A stretch of DNA of 59,245 bases from Oscillospiraceae bacterium (GCA_015068305.1 SVKV01000011.1:1-59245); one strand, 5' to 3'; shown: positions 42,200-51,642, counted from the stretch's first letter. Translations and numbers: made by a program. The notes: generated by a model from the letters alone, not told the origin.

Positions 42200-44125
42200 A
42201 ATATCAATATTGATCGCATACTTGGCATTGTGCTCGATCCATTCTTTCCGGGGCTCCACGGCTTCGCCCATCAGAATGGTGAAGATCTCATCGGCTCTTC
42301 TCGCATCGTCCAGGGTGATCCGGCGCAGGGTCCGGGTCTCGGGATCCATGGTGGTCTCCCAGAGCTCGTGGGCGTCCATTTCGCCCAGACCCTTGAATCG
42401 GTTGATGTCCACCTTGGCATTGGGATTATCTGCGCGCATTTCAGCGGAAATCATATCCCGCTGCTCATCGGAGTAGGCAACCCGTTCCTGTTTACCCCGC
42501 TTCAGCTTGTAAAGAGGGGGAACGGCGGAGTAAACGAAGCCGTTTTCGATCATGGGCCGCATGTACCGGAAGAAGAAGGTCAGCAGGAGGGTCCGGATAT
42601 GGGCACCGTCCACGTCCGCATCGGACATAATGATGACCTTGTGATAGCGCAGCTTTTCGATGTCAAATTCCTCGCCGATGCCGCCGCCCAGGGCGATGAT
42701 CAGAGGAGAGAGCTTGTCGTTTCCGTAGATTTTATCGGCTCTTGCCTTCTCCACGTTCAGCATCTTACCCCACATGGCGAGAATTGCCTGGAACCGGGAA
42801 TCTCTGCCCTGGATGGCAGAGCCCGCAGCGGAGTCACCCTCGACGATGTACAGTTCGCAGAGGGAGGGGTCCTTTTCATTGCAGTCCTGGAGCTTGTCGG
42901 GCATACCGCCGGATTCCAGACCCGTTTTCCGGCGTGCATTGTCCCGGGCTTTCCGGGCGGCTTCTCTGGCCCGGTTGGCCATCAGCGCCTTTTCCAGGAT
43001 GATTTTTGCGGTCTGGGGGTGCTCTTCAAAGTAGGTGGCCAGCTGCTCGTTGACGATGGAGTCCACCAGGGTCCGGATGTAGGCATTGCCCAGCTTTGCC
43101 TTGGTCTGGCCCTCGAACTGGGCATCGGTGAGCTTGACGGAGATGATGGCGGTGATGCCCTCCCGGCAGTCTTCGCCGGAAACCTTGTCGTCACCCTTGA
43201 TGATGCCGGCCTTGGTGCCGTAGTTATTGAGCACTCTGGTCAGCGCGGTCTTGAAGCCGGTCTCGTGCATGCCGCCTTCGGGGGTATTGACCTCGTTGGC
43301 AAAGGAGAGCATGAATTCCTGGTAGCCGTCGTTATACTGAATGGCGATTTCCGCGGAAGCATCCCCCTTCATGCCGGACATGTAGATCACATCCTGGTGG
43401 ATGGGGGTCTTGTTCCGGTTGCACCAGGTGGCGAATTCCCGGATGCCGCCTTCGTAGCACATGGAGTCGGAGATGACCTCTTCGCCCCGCTTGTCGGCAA
43501 TGGAAATATTGAGGCCTGCGGTCAGGAAGGCCTTTTCCCGCATGCGGGTGTGCAGGATTTCATAATCATACTCGGTGGTGTCGAACATTTCGGGGTCCGG
43601 CTGGAAGGTGACCTCAGTGCCGGTACGGTCGGTGGTGCCGACAATCTTCATTTCCTGGGTGATGGCGCCCCGGGCAAACTTCATCTCATAGATATTGCCG
43701 TTCTTATGAACCCGGACCTTCAGCCACTCGGAAAGCGCGTTAACAACAGACGCACCGACACCATGGAGGCCGCCGGAAACCTTGTAGCCGCCGCCGCCGA
43801 ATTTGCCGCCGGCATGGAGGACGGTGAAAACAACCTCCAGCGCGGGCTTTCCGGTCTGGGCCTGGATATCCACGGGGATGCCGCGGCCGTCGTCGGTGAC
43901 GGTGATGGAGTCACCGGGGTTGATGGTGACCGTGATATTCTTACAGTAGCCGGCCAGAGCCTCGTCGATGGAGTTATCCACGATCTCATACACCAGATGG
44001 TGCAGGCCGGAAGAGGAAGTGGAACCGATATACATACCGGGGCGCTTGCGAACCGCTTCCAGGCCTTCCAGAACCTGGATCTGCTCCGCGCCGTATTCCT
44101 GTGTTACTTTGGTTTCGTCAGACAT
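42197..44125 (-). CDS. gyrB: DNA gyrase subunit B
   Basis: A 642-aa ATPase subunit of gyrase. GHKL motifs: EIVDNSIDEALAGY, DDGRGIPVD and GLHGVGASVVNALS. The transducer follows (about 230-400). The TOPRIM region has EGDSAAGSA, DADVDGAHIRTLLL, and the C-terminal FKGLGEMDAHELWETTMDP. Length is standard. ATG 44125. Lies between recF and gyrA in the origin operon. Confidence 0.97.
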   Translation of the reverse strand: MSDETKVTQEYGAEQIQVLEGLEAVRKRPGMYIGSTSSSGLHHLVYEIVDNSIDEALAGYCKNITVTINPGDSITVTDDGRGIPVDIQAQTGKPALEVVFTVLHAGGKFGGGGYKVSGGLHGVGASVVNALSEWLKVRVHKNGNIYEMKFARGAITQEMKIVGTTDRTGTEVTFQPDPEMFDTTEYDYEILHTRMREKAFLTAGLNISIADKRGEEVISDSMCYEGGIREFATWCNRNKTPIHQDVIYMSGMKGDASAEIAIQYNDGYQEFMLSFANEVNTPEGGMHETGFKTALTRVLNNYGTKAGIIKGDDKVSGEDCREGITAIISVKLTDAQFEGQTKAKLGNAYIRTLVDSIVNEQLATYFEEHPQTAKIILEKALMANRAREAARKARDNARRKTGLESGGMPDKLQDCNEKDPSLCELYIVEGDSAAGSAIQGRDSRFQAILAMWGKMLNVEKARADKIYGNDKLSPLIIALGGGIGEEFDIEKLRYHKVIIMSDADVDGAHIRTLLLTFFFRYMRPMIENGFVYSAVPPLYKLKRGKQERVAYSDEQRDMISAEMRADNPNAKVDINRFKGLGEMDAHELWETTMDPETRTLRRITLDDARRADEIFTILMGEAVEPRKEWIEHNAKYAINIDI

Positions 44126-44140
44126 AATATCCTCCGGATA

Positions 44141-44191
44141 AATGCAAAATGCAAAATGCAGAATGCAGAATTATTATTGAAAACATTCTGC
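44141..44191. repeat. R4 repeat, short copy
   Basis: AATGCAAAATGCAGAATGCAG facing a single AACATTCTGCATCA unit, a minimal R4 hairpin. It ends within two bases of the recF stop codon. Confidence 0.7.
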
Positions 44192-44192
44192 A

Positions 44193-45293
44193 TCAAATGA
44201 TTTTTCCTTTTTCAATTTCAATGGTCTTACCCAGTTTTGTAAATCTGCCGGGTTCGCAGCAGGTGATGAACACCTGTCCCGAGGTGATCTGGTTTAAGAT
44301 AAAATCCTGCCGGCCCTGGTCCAGCTCCGAAAGGACGTCGTCCAGCAGCAGCACCGGCTCTTCCCCCCATTCCCTGGCCATCAGCTCTCTTTGAGCCAGC
44401 TTCAGGGAAATGGCGGCGGTCCGGGTCTGGCCCTGGGAGCCGTAGGCTTTCAGATCGATACCCGAAAGGGTCACGGTAAAATCATCCTTATGGGGACCCG
44501 TCAGGCACTGACCGGACTCGATTTCCGCCCGATGATGGCTGGCCTGGTGGTCCAGAAGATCCTGGGTCAGCTGCTGCACCGGAGCAAAGGGATCGGAAAC
44601 CGTGGAAACGGTCTTATACTGAAGCCTGAATTCCTCGGCGCCTCCGGAAAACCGGTCGTGGTACTGGGCCGCCGCTTTTCCCAGGGAATCGTAAAACCGG
44701 GCCCGGTAGGAAATCAGCAGGGCGCCCACCTGGCACAGCCGGGTGTTATACTCCGGCAGCACCTCCAAAAGATGGGGGTATTCAAAATGGTCCTTTAAAA
44801 TCCGGCTTTTCTGGTCCAGAATCCGATTGTATTCCGTCAGTGCCGCGTCGTAATTGGGCCGCAGATCGCACAGGGCATGATCCCCCAGCCGCCGCCGGGC
44901 AGCGGCGCCGGTTTTTAAGACCATCAGATCTTCCGGACAGAACAGAACCGTGGGCAGCACACCGGAAAGCTCCGCGGCGCTCTTCTTTTTGGCGCCGTTG
45001 CGGTAAATCTGCCGGGGTCTGGAGCCGGAAAAGAGCACATAACGAAGCTGCTGCTGTCTGCCCTGGGCAAAGACATTTGCCTCCATATCCGCAAAATCCG
45101 CCCCGAAACGGACCATTTCCGCCTGCTTCAAAGCCCGGAAGCTTTTTCCGGACCCCAGATAGGAGATGGACTCCAGCAGGTTCGTCTTTCCCTGGGCATT
45201 GTTGCCCACGATCAGATTCACACCGGGTTCAAAGGATAGATTTAATTCTTCGTAATTGCGGAAATTCCGCAGCTGCAGATCAAGGAGCCGCAT
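44193..45293 (-). CDS. recF: DNA replication/repair ATPase RecF
   Basis: A 366-aa SMC-like ATPase that loads RecA at gapped DNA with RecO and RecR. N-terminus LQLRNFRNYEELNLSFEPG, Walker A IVGNNAQGKTNLLES (about 29-43), signature motif region LTGPHKDDFTV, and Walker B PVLLLDDVLSELD. It starts inside the end of the S4-domain gene (14-nt overlap), as is common in this operon. Confidence 0.95.
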   Translation of the reverse strand: MRLLDLQLRNFRNYEELNLSFEPGVNLIVGNNAQGKTNLLESISYLGSGKSFRALKQAEMVRFGADFADMEANVFAQGRQQQLRYVLFSGSRPRQIYRNGAKKKSAAELSGVLPTVLFCPEDLMVLKTGAAARRRLGDHALCDLRPNYDAALTEYNRILDQKSRILKDHFEYPHLLEVLPEYNTRLCQVGALLISYRARFYDSLGKAAAQYHDRFSGGAEEFRLQYKTVSTVSDPFAPVQQLTQDLLDHQASHHRAEIESGQCLTGPHKDDFTVTLSGIDLKAYGSQGQTRTAAISLKLAQRELMAREWGEEPVLLLDDVLSELDQGRQDFILNQITSGQVFITCCEPGRFTKLGKTIEIEKGKII

Positions 45294-45531
45294 ATTCGGT
45301 GATCACAAATTTGTAGCCCTCGAACTGGAATTTGTCGCCGGGCCGCAGCTTCTTGCCCCGCATGGTGCACACCTCGCCGTTGACGGTAACCAGGCCGTCA
45401 AGGATCATCTGCTTGGCTTCGCCGCCGGAGTAGACGATGTTGGCGTATTTCAGCGCATCCTGGAGCTTGATAAATTCCGTATGGATGGCCAGGGGCTGGT
45501 GGTCATCCTTTTTTCTGACTGTTACTTTCAT
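45280..45531 (-). CDS. yaaA: S4-domain RNA-binding protein YaaA (RlbA)
   Basis: An 83-aa protein that is essentially one S4 domain: FIKLQDALKYANIVYSGGEA and KQMILDGLVTVNGEV, then RGKKLRPGDKF. Conserved between dnaN and recF in Bacillota and thought to bind ribosomal RNA. ATG 45531. Confidence 0.9.
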   Translation of the reverse strand: MKVTVRKKDDHQPLAIHTEFIKLQDALKYANIVYSGGEAKQMILDGLVTVNGEVCTMRGKKLRPGDKFQFEGYKFVITEYAAP

Positions 45532-45550
45532 AGATATATACTCCTTTACA

Positions 45551-45682
45551 AGCCTTCTCCTTGAGGAGAAGGTGGCCCGCCGTCAGGAGGGACGGATGAG
45601 GTGTTTATGTTTCTTACGGGTACTGCGCACCCTACACCTCATCAGTCACCTGCGGTGACAGCTTCCCCTCAAGGGGAAGCCT
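45551..45682. repeat. R2 palindromic repeat, copy 3
   Basis: CCTTCTCCTTGAGGAGAAGG at one end, CTTCCCCTCAAGGGGAAG at the other, with ACACCTCATCAGTCACC in the right arm. It ends one base from the dnaN stop codon. The shared end motif is not seen. Confidence 0.83.
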
Positions 45683-45683
45683 A

Positions 45684-46793
45684 TTAACTGTTCTTAATCC
45701 GCACCGGCAGGATCATGTAGGCAAAATCCTTCTTGTCGTCCACGGGGGTCAGCACGATGGGACTCAGGCCGTTGGTCAGCTCCAGGGTGACCTCCTCGGC
45801 AGGAACCACCTTCAGCGCATCAGCAAGATACCGGACATTAAAGCCGATCTCCAGCTCCTTGCCGTCACCGGCGATGGCGCAGCGGTCCTCGGCAGCGCCG
45901 ATGGTGGTGTTGGTGCACATATTAAGCACCTGGTTGGAGAAGACGCAGCGCACCGGGCTCTTATACTTTTCGGAAACGATCAGACCCACGCGCTCAACGG
46001 AAGATGCCAGATCAGAAACGTTTGCGATCAGCTTGATGGGGCAGTTGGTGGGTACCACCCGCCGCCAATCCAGGAATTCGCCGTCCAGCAGACGGCAGAC
46101 CAGGGTGGCATTGCCGATCTGATAGAGGATGTGCTTGCTGCCCAGGGTGAAGGCAGCGGAATCGTCGGAATCAGTGAGGATCTTTTCCACTTCCTTGAGG
46201 CCTGCGGCGGGAACCACAAAGCTCAGGTCCCGGCCGGTGGACTCTTCCATATGGAAGGTCCGGCGGGCCAGACGGAAGCCGTCGACGGCAATGGCGGAAA
46301 CGGATTCTCCCTTGACTTCAAACTTGACGCCGGTGTGGATGGGACGGCCCTGGTTTTCGGAAACCGCAAAGATGGTGCCGGAGATCAGCTCCTTCAGAGC
46401 GGACTGGGGGATCCGGATGGCCTTGCCGGTGTTGACATCGGGAAGCTCCGGATAATCCTCGGCGCTTTCTGCGGAAATGGTGAAGGAAGCGAAGCCGGAA
46501 CGGATGGAGACCTTGAAATTGTCATCCACCACCACGGTGACAGGACCCTCCGGCAGCCGGCGGATGATATCGCCGAAGAGCTTGGCCGGCAGGATGCACT
46601 GACCGGGATCGGAAACATCTGCTTCGATGGTATAGGTAATGGCAGTTTCCATATTGTAGCCCGTCAGGGAAAGACCGGCGCCTGCCTGGCAGAGGATGCC
46701 TTCGATGACAGAAAGGCTCGACTTCTGGGCAACGGTGCGGCCGGCAATATTCAGACCCTGGACAAGCTGGTTTTTTTCACAGGTAAAACGCAT
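45684..46793 (-). CDS. dnaN: DNA polymerase III beta subunit (sliding clamp)
   Basis: A 369-aa ring-forming processivity clamp with three repeated clamp domains. MRFTCEKNQLVQGLNIAGRTV begins the protein; the C-terminal IVLTPVDDKKDFAYMILPVRI forms the clamp-binding pocket end. ATG 46793 is preferred to ATG 46799: AAGGAG lies seven bases before the former but only one before the latter. Directly downstream of dnaA across the oriC candidate. Confidence 0.96.
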   Translation of the reverse strand: MRFTCEKNQLVQGLNIAGRTVAQKSSLSVIEGILCQAGAGLSLTGYNMETAITYTIEADVSDPGQCILPAKLFGDIIRRLPEGPVTVVVDDNFKVSIRSGFASFTISAESAEDYPELPDVNTGKAIRIPQSALKELISGTIFAVSENQGRPIHTGVKFEVKGESVSAIAVDGFRLARRTFHMEESTGRDLSFVVPAAGLKEVEKILTDSDDSAAFTLGSKHILYQIGNATLVCRLLDGEFLDWRRVVPTNCPIKLIANVSDLASSVERVGLIVSEKYKSPVRCVFSNQVLNMCTNTTIGAAEDRCAIAGDGKELEIGFNVRYLADALKVVPAEEVTLELTNGLSPIVLTPVDDKKDFAYMILPVRIKNS

Positions 46794-47068
46794 ATCCATG
46801 CTCCTTTTTGTTATAGATAAAAGAATATATATAAACAGAGATATATTTTTTAGAAGTAACAGCCGTAGGGGAAATTTATGTGGAAAAGTGGCTTTTTCCT
46901 TAGAGCCCCAACGAAAATTTATCCACAGGGGATTGTCTAAAAAGAATAACTTTTCAACAGGCTTTGTGAGAAAAATTTTTGCTTCGACTTTTCAACAGCT
47001 TTTCTTTCCACATTCCACAGGCTTTGTGGAAAGAGTGAAGCGTTGCGTTTTTGTCCTTAACTCCACTC
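46794..47068. other. Likely chromosomal replication origin (oriC) between dnaN and dnaA
   Basis: A 275-bp spacer with a very AT-rich stretch (46801-46860, possible unwinding element) and many DnaA-box-like 9-mers: TGTGGAAAA (46879), TTATCCACA (46919-46927, the perfect consensus), TTTTCAACA (46951 and 46989), CTTTCCACA (47004), CATTCCACA (47011) and TGTGGAAAG (47025). The inverted CCACAGGCTTTGTGG is at about 47015-47029. The location next to dnaA matches origins of Bacillota. The region upstream of dnaA shows no comparable cluster. Confidence 0.75.
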
Positions 47069-48382
47069 TTAAAGACAAGAGTTAATATTTGCCGTAATAT
47101 CCCGGATGTTATTCTGCAGTGCGGTATCGCCGGATTTTAAAGATGCCTCTACTTTCCGGATGTTATAGAGCACCGTGGAGTGGTCCTTGGCAAATTCCTT
47201 GCCGATGTCCGGCAGGGAGAGGTTGGTCAGCTTCCGGATCAGATACATAGCAACCTGCCGGGCTTCGCTGGTTCCCTTGTTTTTCAGGGTGCCCCGAAGC
47301 TTTTCCTCGTCCACGGAATAGAACTTGCAGACCTGGGAAATGATCAGGCTGGGAGTGGGCAGGGCGTTGCCCTCGCTCTTGAACATGTCGCTGATGACTC
47401 TCGTCACATTGTCCAGGGACAGGCTCATGCCGTTTAAGTCCCGGTAGGCCATGATCTTCTTGACGGTGCCTTCGATCTGCCGGACGTTGTTGGTGACGTT
47501 GATGGCGATGTAGTTGCACACATCGTCGGAAAAATCCAGACCCAGCTGGTTGGCCTTATTCTTGAGGATGGCCATACGGGTCTCGTAATCCGGGGGCTGG
47601 ATGTCTGCAAGCAGACCCCACTCGAAGCGGGTCTTCAGCCGGTCCTCCAGGGTCAGCATATCGCTGGGCTTCCGGTCGGAGGTCATGACGATCTGCTTGT
47701 GCTCTTCATAGAGCTTGTTGAAGGTATGGAAAAATTCCTCCTGGGTGGATTCCTTGCCGGCGATGAACTGGACGTCGTCGATGAGGAACAGGTCTGCTTC
47801 CCGGTATTTGTTCCGGAATTCGATGTTCTTGCCGTTTTTGATGGCATCGATCAGCTCGTTGGTGAACTGGTCGCCCTTGATGTAAACGATGTTGGCGTCG
47901 GGTTTCTGTTTGCGGATGCCGTTGGCAATGGCGTACAGCAGATGGGTCTTGCCCACGCCGGGAGGGCCGTAGAGAAACAACGGGTTATATACCTGGCCGG
48001 GCACATTGGTCACGGCAATACAGGCCGAGTGGGCAAACCGGTTGGAAGGGCCCACAACGAAATTATCGAAGGTAAACTGGGGATTGAAATCCATGGAAGT
48101 GGTGGCTTTGCCCTTGGATTTGAAGGCTTCCAGCTCCGCATCGCCGAAGACGATGAGCTTGGCATCGGAATTGAACACTTCCTTCAGCGCATCCTGGATC
48201 ATGGTGGAGTAGCGGCGGGTGATGACCTCCCGGCGGAAATCCGAGGGAGAATAGAGAATCAGATGAGAATCATTCAGCTCCACCACCTCCGCATCGTCAA
48301 AAGAGGCGGACACCATGGTGCTGGTCATGCGCTCTTCCAGATAGCTGAGGATCTTTGCCCAGACATAGGCGGAAGAATACAT
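47069..48382 (-). CDS. dnaA: Chromosomal replication initiator DnaA
   Basis: A 437-aa AAA+ initiator that binds DnaA boxes and opens oriC. Domain I is about 1-80 and domain II is a short linker. Domain III has Walker A GPPGVGKTH (139-147), Walker B LFLIDDVQFIAGKE and sensor DRLKTRFEWGL. Domain IV has the DNA-binding motif AKDHSTVLYNIRKVE. ATG 48382 follows AAAGGAG; the upstream extension of the frame lies in the leader. First gene of the replication operon reading to the left. Confidence 0.97.
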   Translation of the reverse strand: MYSSAYVWAKILSYLEERMTSTMVSASFDDAEVVELNDSHLILYSPSDFRREVITRRYSTMIQDALKEVFNSDAKLIVFGDAELEAFKSKGKATTSMDFNPQFTFDNFVVGPSNRFAHSACIAVTNVPGQVYNPLFLYGPPGVGKTHLLYAIANGIRKQKPDANIVYIKGDQFTNELIDAIKNGKNIEFRNKYREADLFLIDDVQFIAGKESTQEEFFHTFNKLYEEHKQIVMTSDRKPSDMLTLEDRLKTRFEWGLLADIQPPDYETRMAILKNKANQLGLDFSDDVCNYIAINVTNNVRQIEGTVKKIMAYRDLNGMSLSLDNVTRVISDMFKSEGNALPTPSLIISQVCKFYSVDEEKLRGTLKNKGTSEARQVAMYLIRKLTNLSLPDIGKEFAKDHSTVLYNIRKVEASLKSGDTALQNNIRDITANINSCL

Positions 48383-48463
48383 ATTTCGGCTCCTTTCTAC
48401 TGTATATCCTGCCATCCCGAAACGGAAAAAACACATATTTCGGAATATAATATTTCAACCTAA

Positions 48464-48492
48464 ATTTTATCACATTTCCATGTAAAAAACAA
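48464..48492 (-). promoter_or_regulatory. Probable promoter of dnaA
   Basis: Minus strand: -35 TTGTTT (48492-48487), 17-bp spacer, -10 TAAAAT (48469-48464), giving a leader of about 75 nt. Confidence 0.55.
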
Positions 48493-48575
48493 GCGGTTTT
48501 TGGGGATATACAATTAAATAAAGGAAATGGCAAAAATGATGCTCAAAGAAGGTCTAAAACTGTCACCTTGACGAC

Positions 48576-48604
48576 TTGACCCGGAAGAAAAGGTGTGATA
48601 TCAT
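48576..48604 (+). promoter_or_regulatory. Promoter of the yitT-like gene
   Basis: -35 TTGACC (48576-48581), 17-bp spacer, -10 TATCAT (48599-48604). An alternative TTGACG is eight bases upstream. Confidence 0.65.
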
Positions 48605-48668
48605 ACAAAATTAAGAAAGACCCTTATTTATTACATTTTTTGGGATCTGTTTTCCAAAGGAGAACGTC

Positions 48669-49589
48669 ATGAAAACAGCAAAAAAAGTGCTCACCTACGG
48701 TGTGATCATGGGTATTGCCGTGATCTGTGCGCTGAATTATGAGTTGTTCGTTTTTCCCAACCGGTTCGCCCCTTCCGGCCTCAACGGCATCTGCACCATG
48801 ATCCAGTATGTCACCGGCATCAACATCGGTTACCTGAGCATGCTGATCAATGTCCCTCTGGCCATCTGGGTGTTCTTTTATGTGAGCAAGCCTCTGGCCA
48901 TCCGGTCCATGGTCTATGTCATGACCTTCTCGGTGGTCAGCGTGATGTTTGACTACGTGGATATGTCCGCCTTCGCTTACTATACGGAAACCGGCACCAG
49001 TTCCATTCTGGGCCCCCTGGTTGCGGGTATCATCTTCGGCGCCTGCTATGCCATGCTGCTGCGGGCCAGCGCCTACAGCGGCGGCACCGATTTTGTGGCA
49101 GCCATCGTCCACAAATACCACCCGGAAAAGAGCATCTTCGGTCTGATTTTTGCCATGAATGTGATGGTGGCCGCAGCCTCCTACTTTGTTTACGACTATC
49201 AGATCGAGCCTGTGATTCTGTGCATCCTCTATTCGTTCATGTCCAGCACCGTTTCCGAGCGGCTGACCAAGAACGGCCGCAGCGCGGTCCGTTTTGAGAT
49301 CATCACGGACTATCCCGAGGAGATCTCCAAGGAGATCATCAATAAGCTCCACCACAGCGCCACTCTGATCCCCGGCAGGGGCATGTACCTGAATAAGGAA
49401 GTAAGCATGCTCTTTGTGGTTGTAAATAACAACCAGGTCACCAAGCTGGCGGCCATCTGCCGGCAGTATCCCAATACCTTTGCCATCATCGACCCCGTCA
49501 GCGAGGTCATGGGTAATTTCAAGAAGATCGATACCCACGGCAAGGAAGAAGTTGCCATCCTGGACGGCGGCGACGGAAAAGCAGTTTAA
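48669..49589 (+). CDS. YitT family membrane protein (DUF161/DUF2179)
   Basis: A 306-aa protein with five to six membrane helices (residues about 8-200) including the paired YitT segments (LFVFPNRFAPSGLNGI, LGPLVAGIIFGACYAMLLRASAYSGG split by a short loop) and a cytoplasmic C-terminal DUF2179 domain (about 215-300, HHSATLIPGRGMYLNKE, IDPVSEVMGNF). Function is not established for the family. It begins the rightward side of the origin region, where rpmH is usual in many Bacillota. ATG 48669 follows AAAGGAG. Confidence 0.9.
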   Translation: MKTAKKVLTYGVIMGIAVICALNYELFVFPNRFAPSGLNGICTMIQYVTGINIGYLSMLINVPLAIWVFFYVSKPLAIRSMVYVMTFSVVSVMFDYVDMSAFAYYTETGTSSILGPLVAGIIFGACYAMLLRASAYSGGTDFVAAIVHKYHPEKSIFGLIFAMNVMVAAASYFVYDYQIEPVILCILYSFMSSTVSERLTKNGRSAVRFEIITDYPEEISKEIINKLHHSATLIPGRGMYLNKEVSMLFVVVNNNQVTKLAAICRQYPNTFAIIDPVSEVMGNFKKIDTHGKEEVAILDGGDGKAV

Positions 49590-49590
49590 G

Positions 49591-49623
49591 AAATGCAAAA
49601 TTCAAAATGCAGAATGCAGAATG
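49591..49623. repeat. R4 repeat, short copy
   Basis: AAATGCAAAATTCAAAATG and CAGAATGCAGAATG units only; no complementary arm follows. It begins just after the yitT-like stop codon. Confidence 0.65.
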
Positions 49624-49693
49624 AATTTGTATTATAAAAGTCAGTTAATAAACAGAAAATTTATCATACAAAAAATTACAGGAGGAAAATCCA

Positions 49694-51202
49694 ATGGCGT
49701 ATTATTATCCGGAACCCAGCCACACCTTCAGCGAGTATCTTCTGGTCCCCGGCTACACTTCCGAGGAGTGCATCCCGGACCGCGTTAGCCTCAAGACCCC
49801 TCTGACCAAGTACCGCAAGGGTTTTGAAGAGCCCGCAATTTCTCTGAATATTCCTCTGACCTCCGCAGTTATGCAGTCCGTTTCCAATGACACCCTGGCC
49901 ATCGCCCTGGCCAAGGAAGGCGGCATCAGCTTTATCTACGGCTCCCAGACCATCGAAGATCAGGCAGCCATGGTCCGCAAGGTCAAAAATTATAAGGCAG
50001 GCTTCGTGGTCTCCGCTTCCAACCTGACCCCCGATGCCACTCTGGCTGACGTTCTGGCTCTGAAAAAGCGCAATGGCTTCTCCACCGTGGCAGTCACCGA
50101 GGACGGCACCGCTACAGGCAAGCTGCTGGGTATCGTGACCTCCCGCGACTACCGTGTTTCCCGGATGAACCCCACCGATAAGGTCGCCGATTTCATGACT
50201 CCCCGGGCAAAGCTGGTCACCGCTCCCAAGGAAACCACTCTGAAGCAGGCCAACGACATCATCTGGGATCACAAGCTGAATTCCCTTCCCATCGTGGACG
50301 ACGAGGATCATCTGATGTACTTCGTCTTCCGGAAGGACTACTCCTCCCATAAGGATAACCCCCTGGAACTGCTGGATGCTGAGAAGCGCTATCTGGTGGG
50401 TGCCGGCATCAATACCCGCGACTATGCAAAGCGCATCCCCGCTCTGCTGGAAGCCGGCGTTGACGTTCTGGTTATCGACTCCTCCGAGGGCTACACCTGC
50501 TGGCAGGCCAACACCATCAAGTGGGTCCGGGACAACTACGGCGACACCGTCAAGATCGGTGCCGGCAACGTGGTGGACAAGGACGGCTTCCGGTTCCTGG
50601 CCGAAGCAGGCGCTGACTTCATCAAGGTCGGTATCGGCGGCGGCTCCATCTGCATCACCCGTGAGACCAAGGGCATCGGCCGCGGCCAGGCCACCGCAGT
50701 TATCGATGTGGCAGCTGCCCGTGACGAGTACTTCGCCGAGACCGGCATCTATGTGCCCATCTGCTCCGACGGCGGCATCGTCCACGACTACCACATGACC
50801 CTGGCTCTGGCCATGGGCGCTGACTTCATGATGCTGGGCCGTTACTTCGCCCGGTTCGACGAGTCCCCCACCAACAAGGTCATGATCAACGGCGCTTACA
50901 TGAAGGAATACTGGGGCGAGGGCTCCAACCGGGCCAGAAACTGGCAGCGCTACGACCTGGGCGGCTCCACAAAGCTTTCTTTCGAGGAAGGCGTGGATTC
51001 CTATGTCGCTTACGCCGGCTCTCTGCACGACAACGTGGAGGCTTCCCTGTACAAGGTCAAGTCCACCATGTGCAACGTCGGTGTCACCAACATCCCCGAC
51101 CTGCAGCGGGATGCCAAGCTGACTCTGGTCTCCTCCGTCTCCATCGTCGAAGGCGGTGCCCACGACGTCACCATCCGCTCCACTTCCAGCCACAAGGGCT
51201 AA
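49694..51202 (+). CDS. guaB: IMP dehydrogenase
   Basis: A 502-aa enzyme oxidising IMP to XMP, the first step to GMP. The (beta/alpha)8 barrel is interrupted by two CBS domains (about 105-225). The catalytic loop [13 protein letters not shown] holds Cys320. The NAD site region reads [19 protein letters not shown], closer to eukaryotic IMPDH (DSSQGNS) than to the common bacterial DTAHGHS. The late mobile flap has [10 protein letters not shown] with the Arg-Tyr pair. I therefore see it as a divergent IMPDH clade; GMP reductase is less likely given the CBS insert. ATG 49694 follows AGGAGG. A terminator follows. Confidence 0.9.
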   Translation: MAYYYPEPSHTFSEYLLVPGYTSEECIPDRVSLKTPLTKYRKGFEEPAISLNIPLTSAVMQSVSNDTLAIALAKEGGISFIYGSQTIEDQAAMVRKVKNYKAGFVVSASNLTPDATLADVLALKKRNGFSTVAVTEDGTATGKLLGIVTSRDYRVSRMNPTDKVADFMTPRAKLVTAPKETTLKQANDIIWDHKLNSLPIVDDEDHLMYFVFRKDYSSHKDNPLELLDAEKRYLVGAGINTRDYAKRIPALLEAGVDVLVIDSSEGYTCWQANTIKWVRDNYGDTVKIGAGNVVDKDGFRFLAEAGADFIKVGIGGGSICITRETKGIGRGQATAVIDVAAARDEYFAETGIYVPICSDGGIVHDYHMTLALAMGADFMMLGRYFARFDESPTNKVMINGAYMKEYWGEGSNRARNWQRYDLGGSTKLSFEEGVDSYVAYAGSLHDNVEASLYKVKSTMCNVGVTNIPDLQRDAKLTLVSSVSIVEGGAHDVTIRSTSSHKG

Positions 51203-51213
51203 GATGTAAATTT

Positions 51214-51249
51214 AAAACCGGCACGGATTTTCCGTGCCGGTTTTCTTTT
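51214..51249 (+). terminator. Terminator of guaB
   Basis: AAAACCGGCACGGA and TCCGTGCCGGTTTT pair perfectly, continuing into CTTTT. Confidence 0.93.
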
Positions 51250-51258
51250 ATGTCGGAT

Positions 51259-51446
51259 AAATTGGAATTTTTCGATCATTGTCAAAGGCTTCTCCTTGAG
51301 GAGAAGCTGTCACCGAAGGTGACTGATGAGGTGTAAAAAGAGGATTAAACGCCGCTTTGCGGCTACACCTCATCCGACCTCGCTAACGCTCGGCCACCTT
51401 CCCCTCAAGGGGAAGGCTTAGGAATTGCTCGACAAACTGCAATTTG
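51259..51446 (-). repeat. R2 palindromic repeat, copy 4, with terminal inverted repeats
   Basis: Bounded by AAATTGGAATTTTTCGATC (51259-51277) and CGACAAACTGCAATTTG (51430-51446). The interior is nearly the reverse complement of copy 2 (14451-14638), including AGAGGATTAAACGCCGC and GCTAACGCTCGGCCACC. Confidence 0.88.
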
Positions 51447-51545
51447 ACCGCCGCAGGAACGATACCGAGCGGGTAATAGCGACCGGTCGAGAGGGCCCAA
51501 AGGCTGTTATTTGACCGGGGCAGTCTGTAACGTATTGCCTGTCGG
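51447..51545. repeat. R6 repeat segment
   Basis: CGACCGGTCGAGAGGGCCC, GGCTGTTATTTGACCGG and GCAGTCTGTAACGTATTG, matching 25440-25510 and, inverted, 21056-21140. No gene in the 440-bp gap. Confidence 0.65.
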
Positions 51546-51556
51546 GGCTCCCCAAC

Positions 51557-51587
51557 AAAAAGAAGCCGCTGCAAAAGCAGCGGCTTC
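51557..51587 (-). terminator. Terminator of pnp
   Basis: GAAGCCGCTGC and GCAGCGGCTTC pair perfectly around AAAA; minus-strand reading runs into five T. It lies 55 nt after the stop. Confidence 0.9.
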
Positions 51588-51642
51588 CTGATTATTGAGT
51601 TGAAACGATGCCAAGCACGCATGAGCTGTTGGCCTTGCCGAC

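Noticed and set aside
46801..46860. A promoter for dnaN in the AT-rich stretch
   Set aside because: Several TATA-like strings but no -35 at proper spacing stood out; an unwinding element explains the AT bias equally well.
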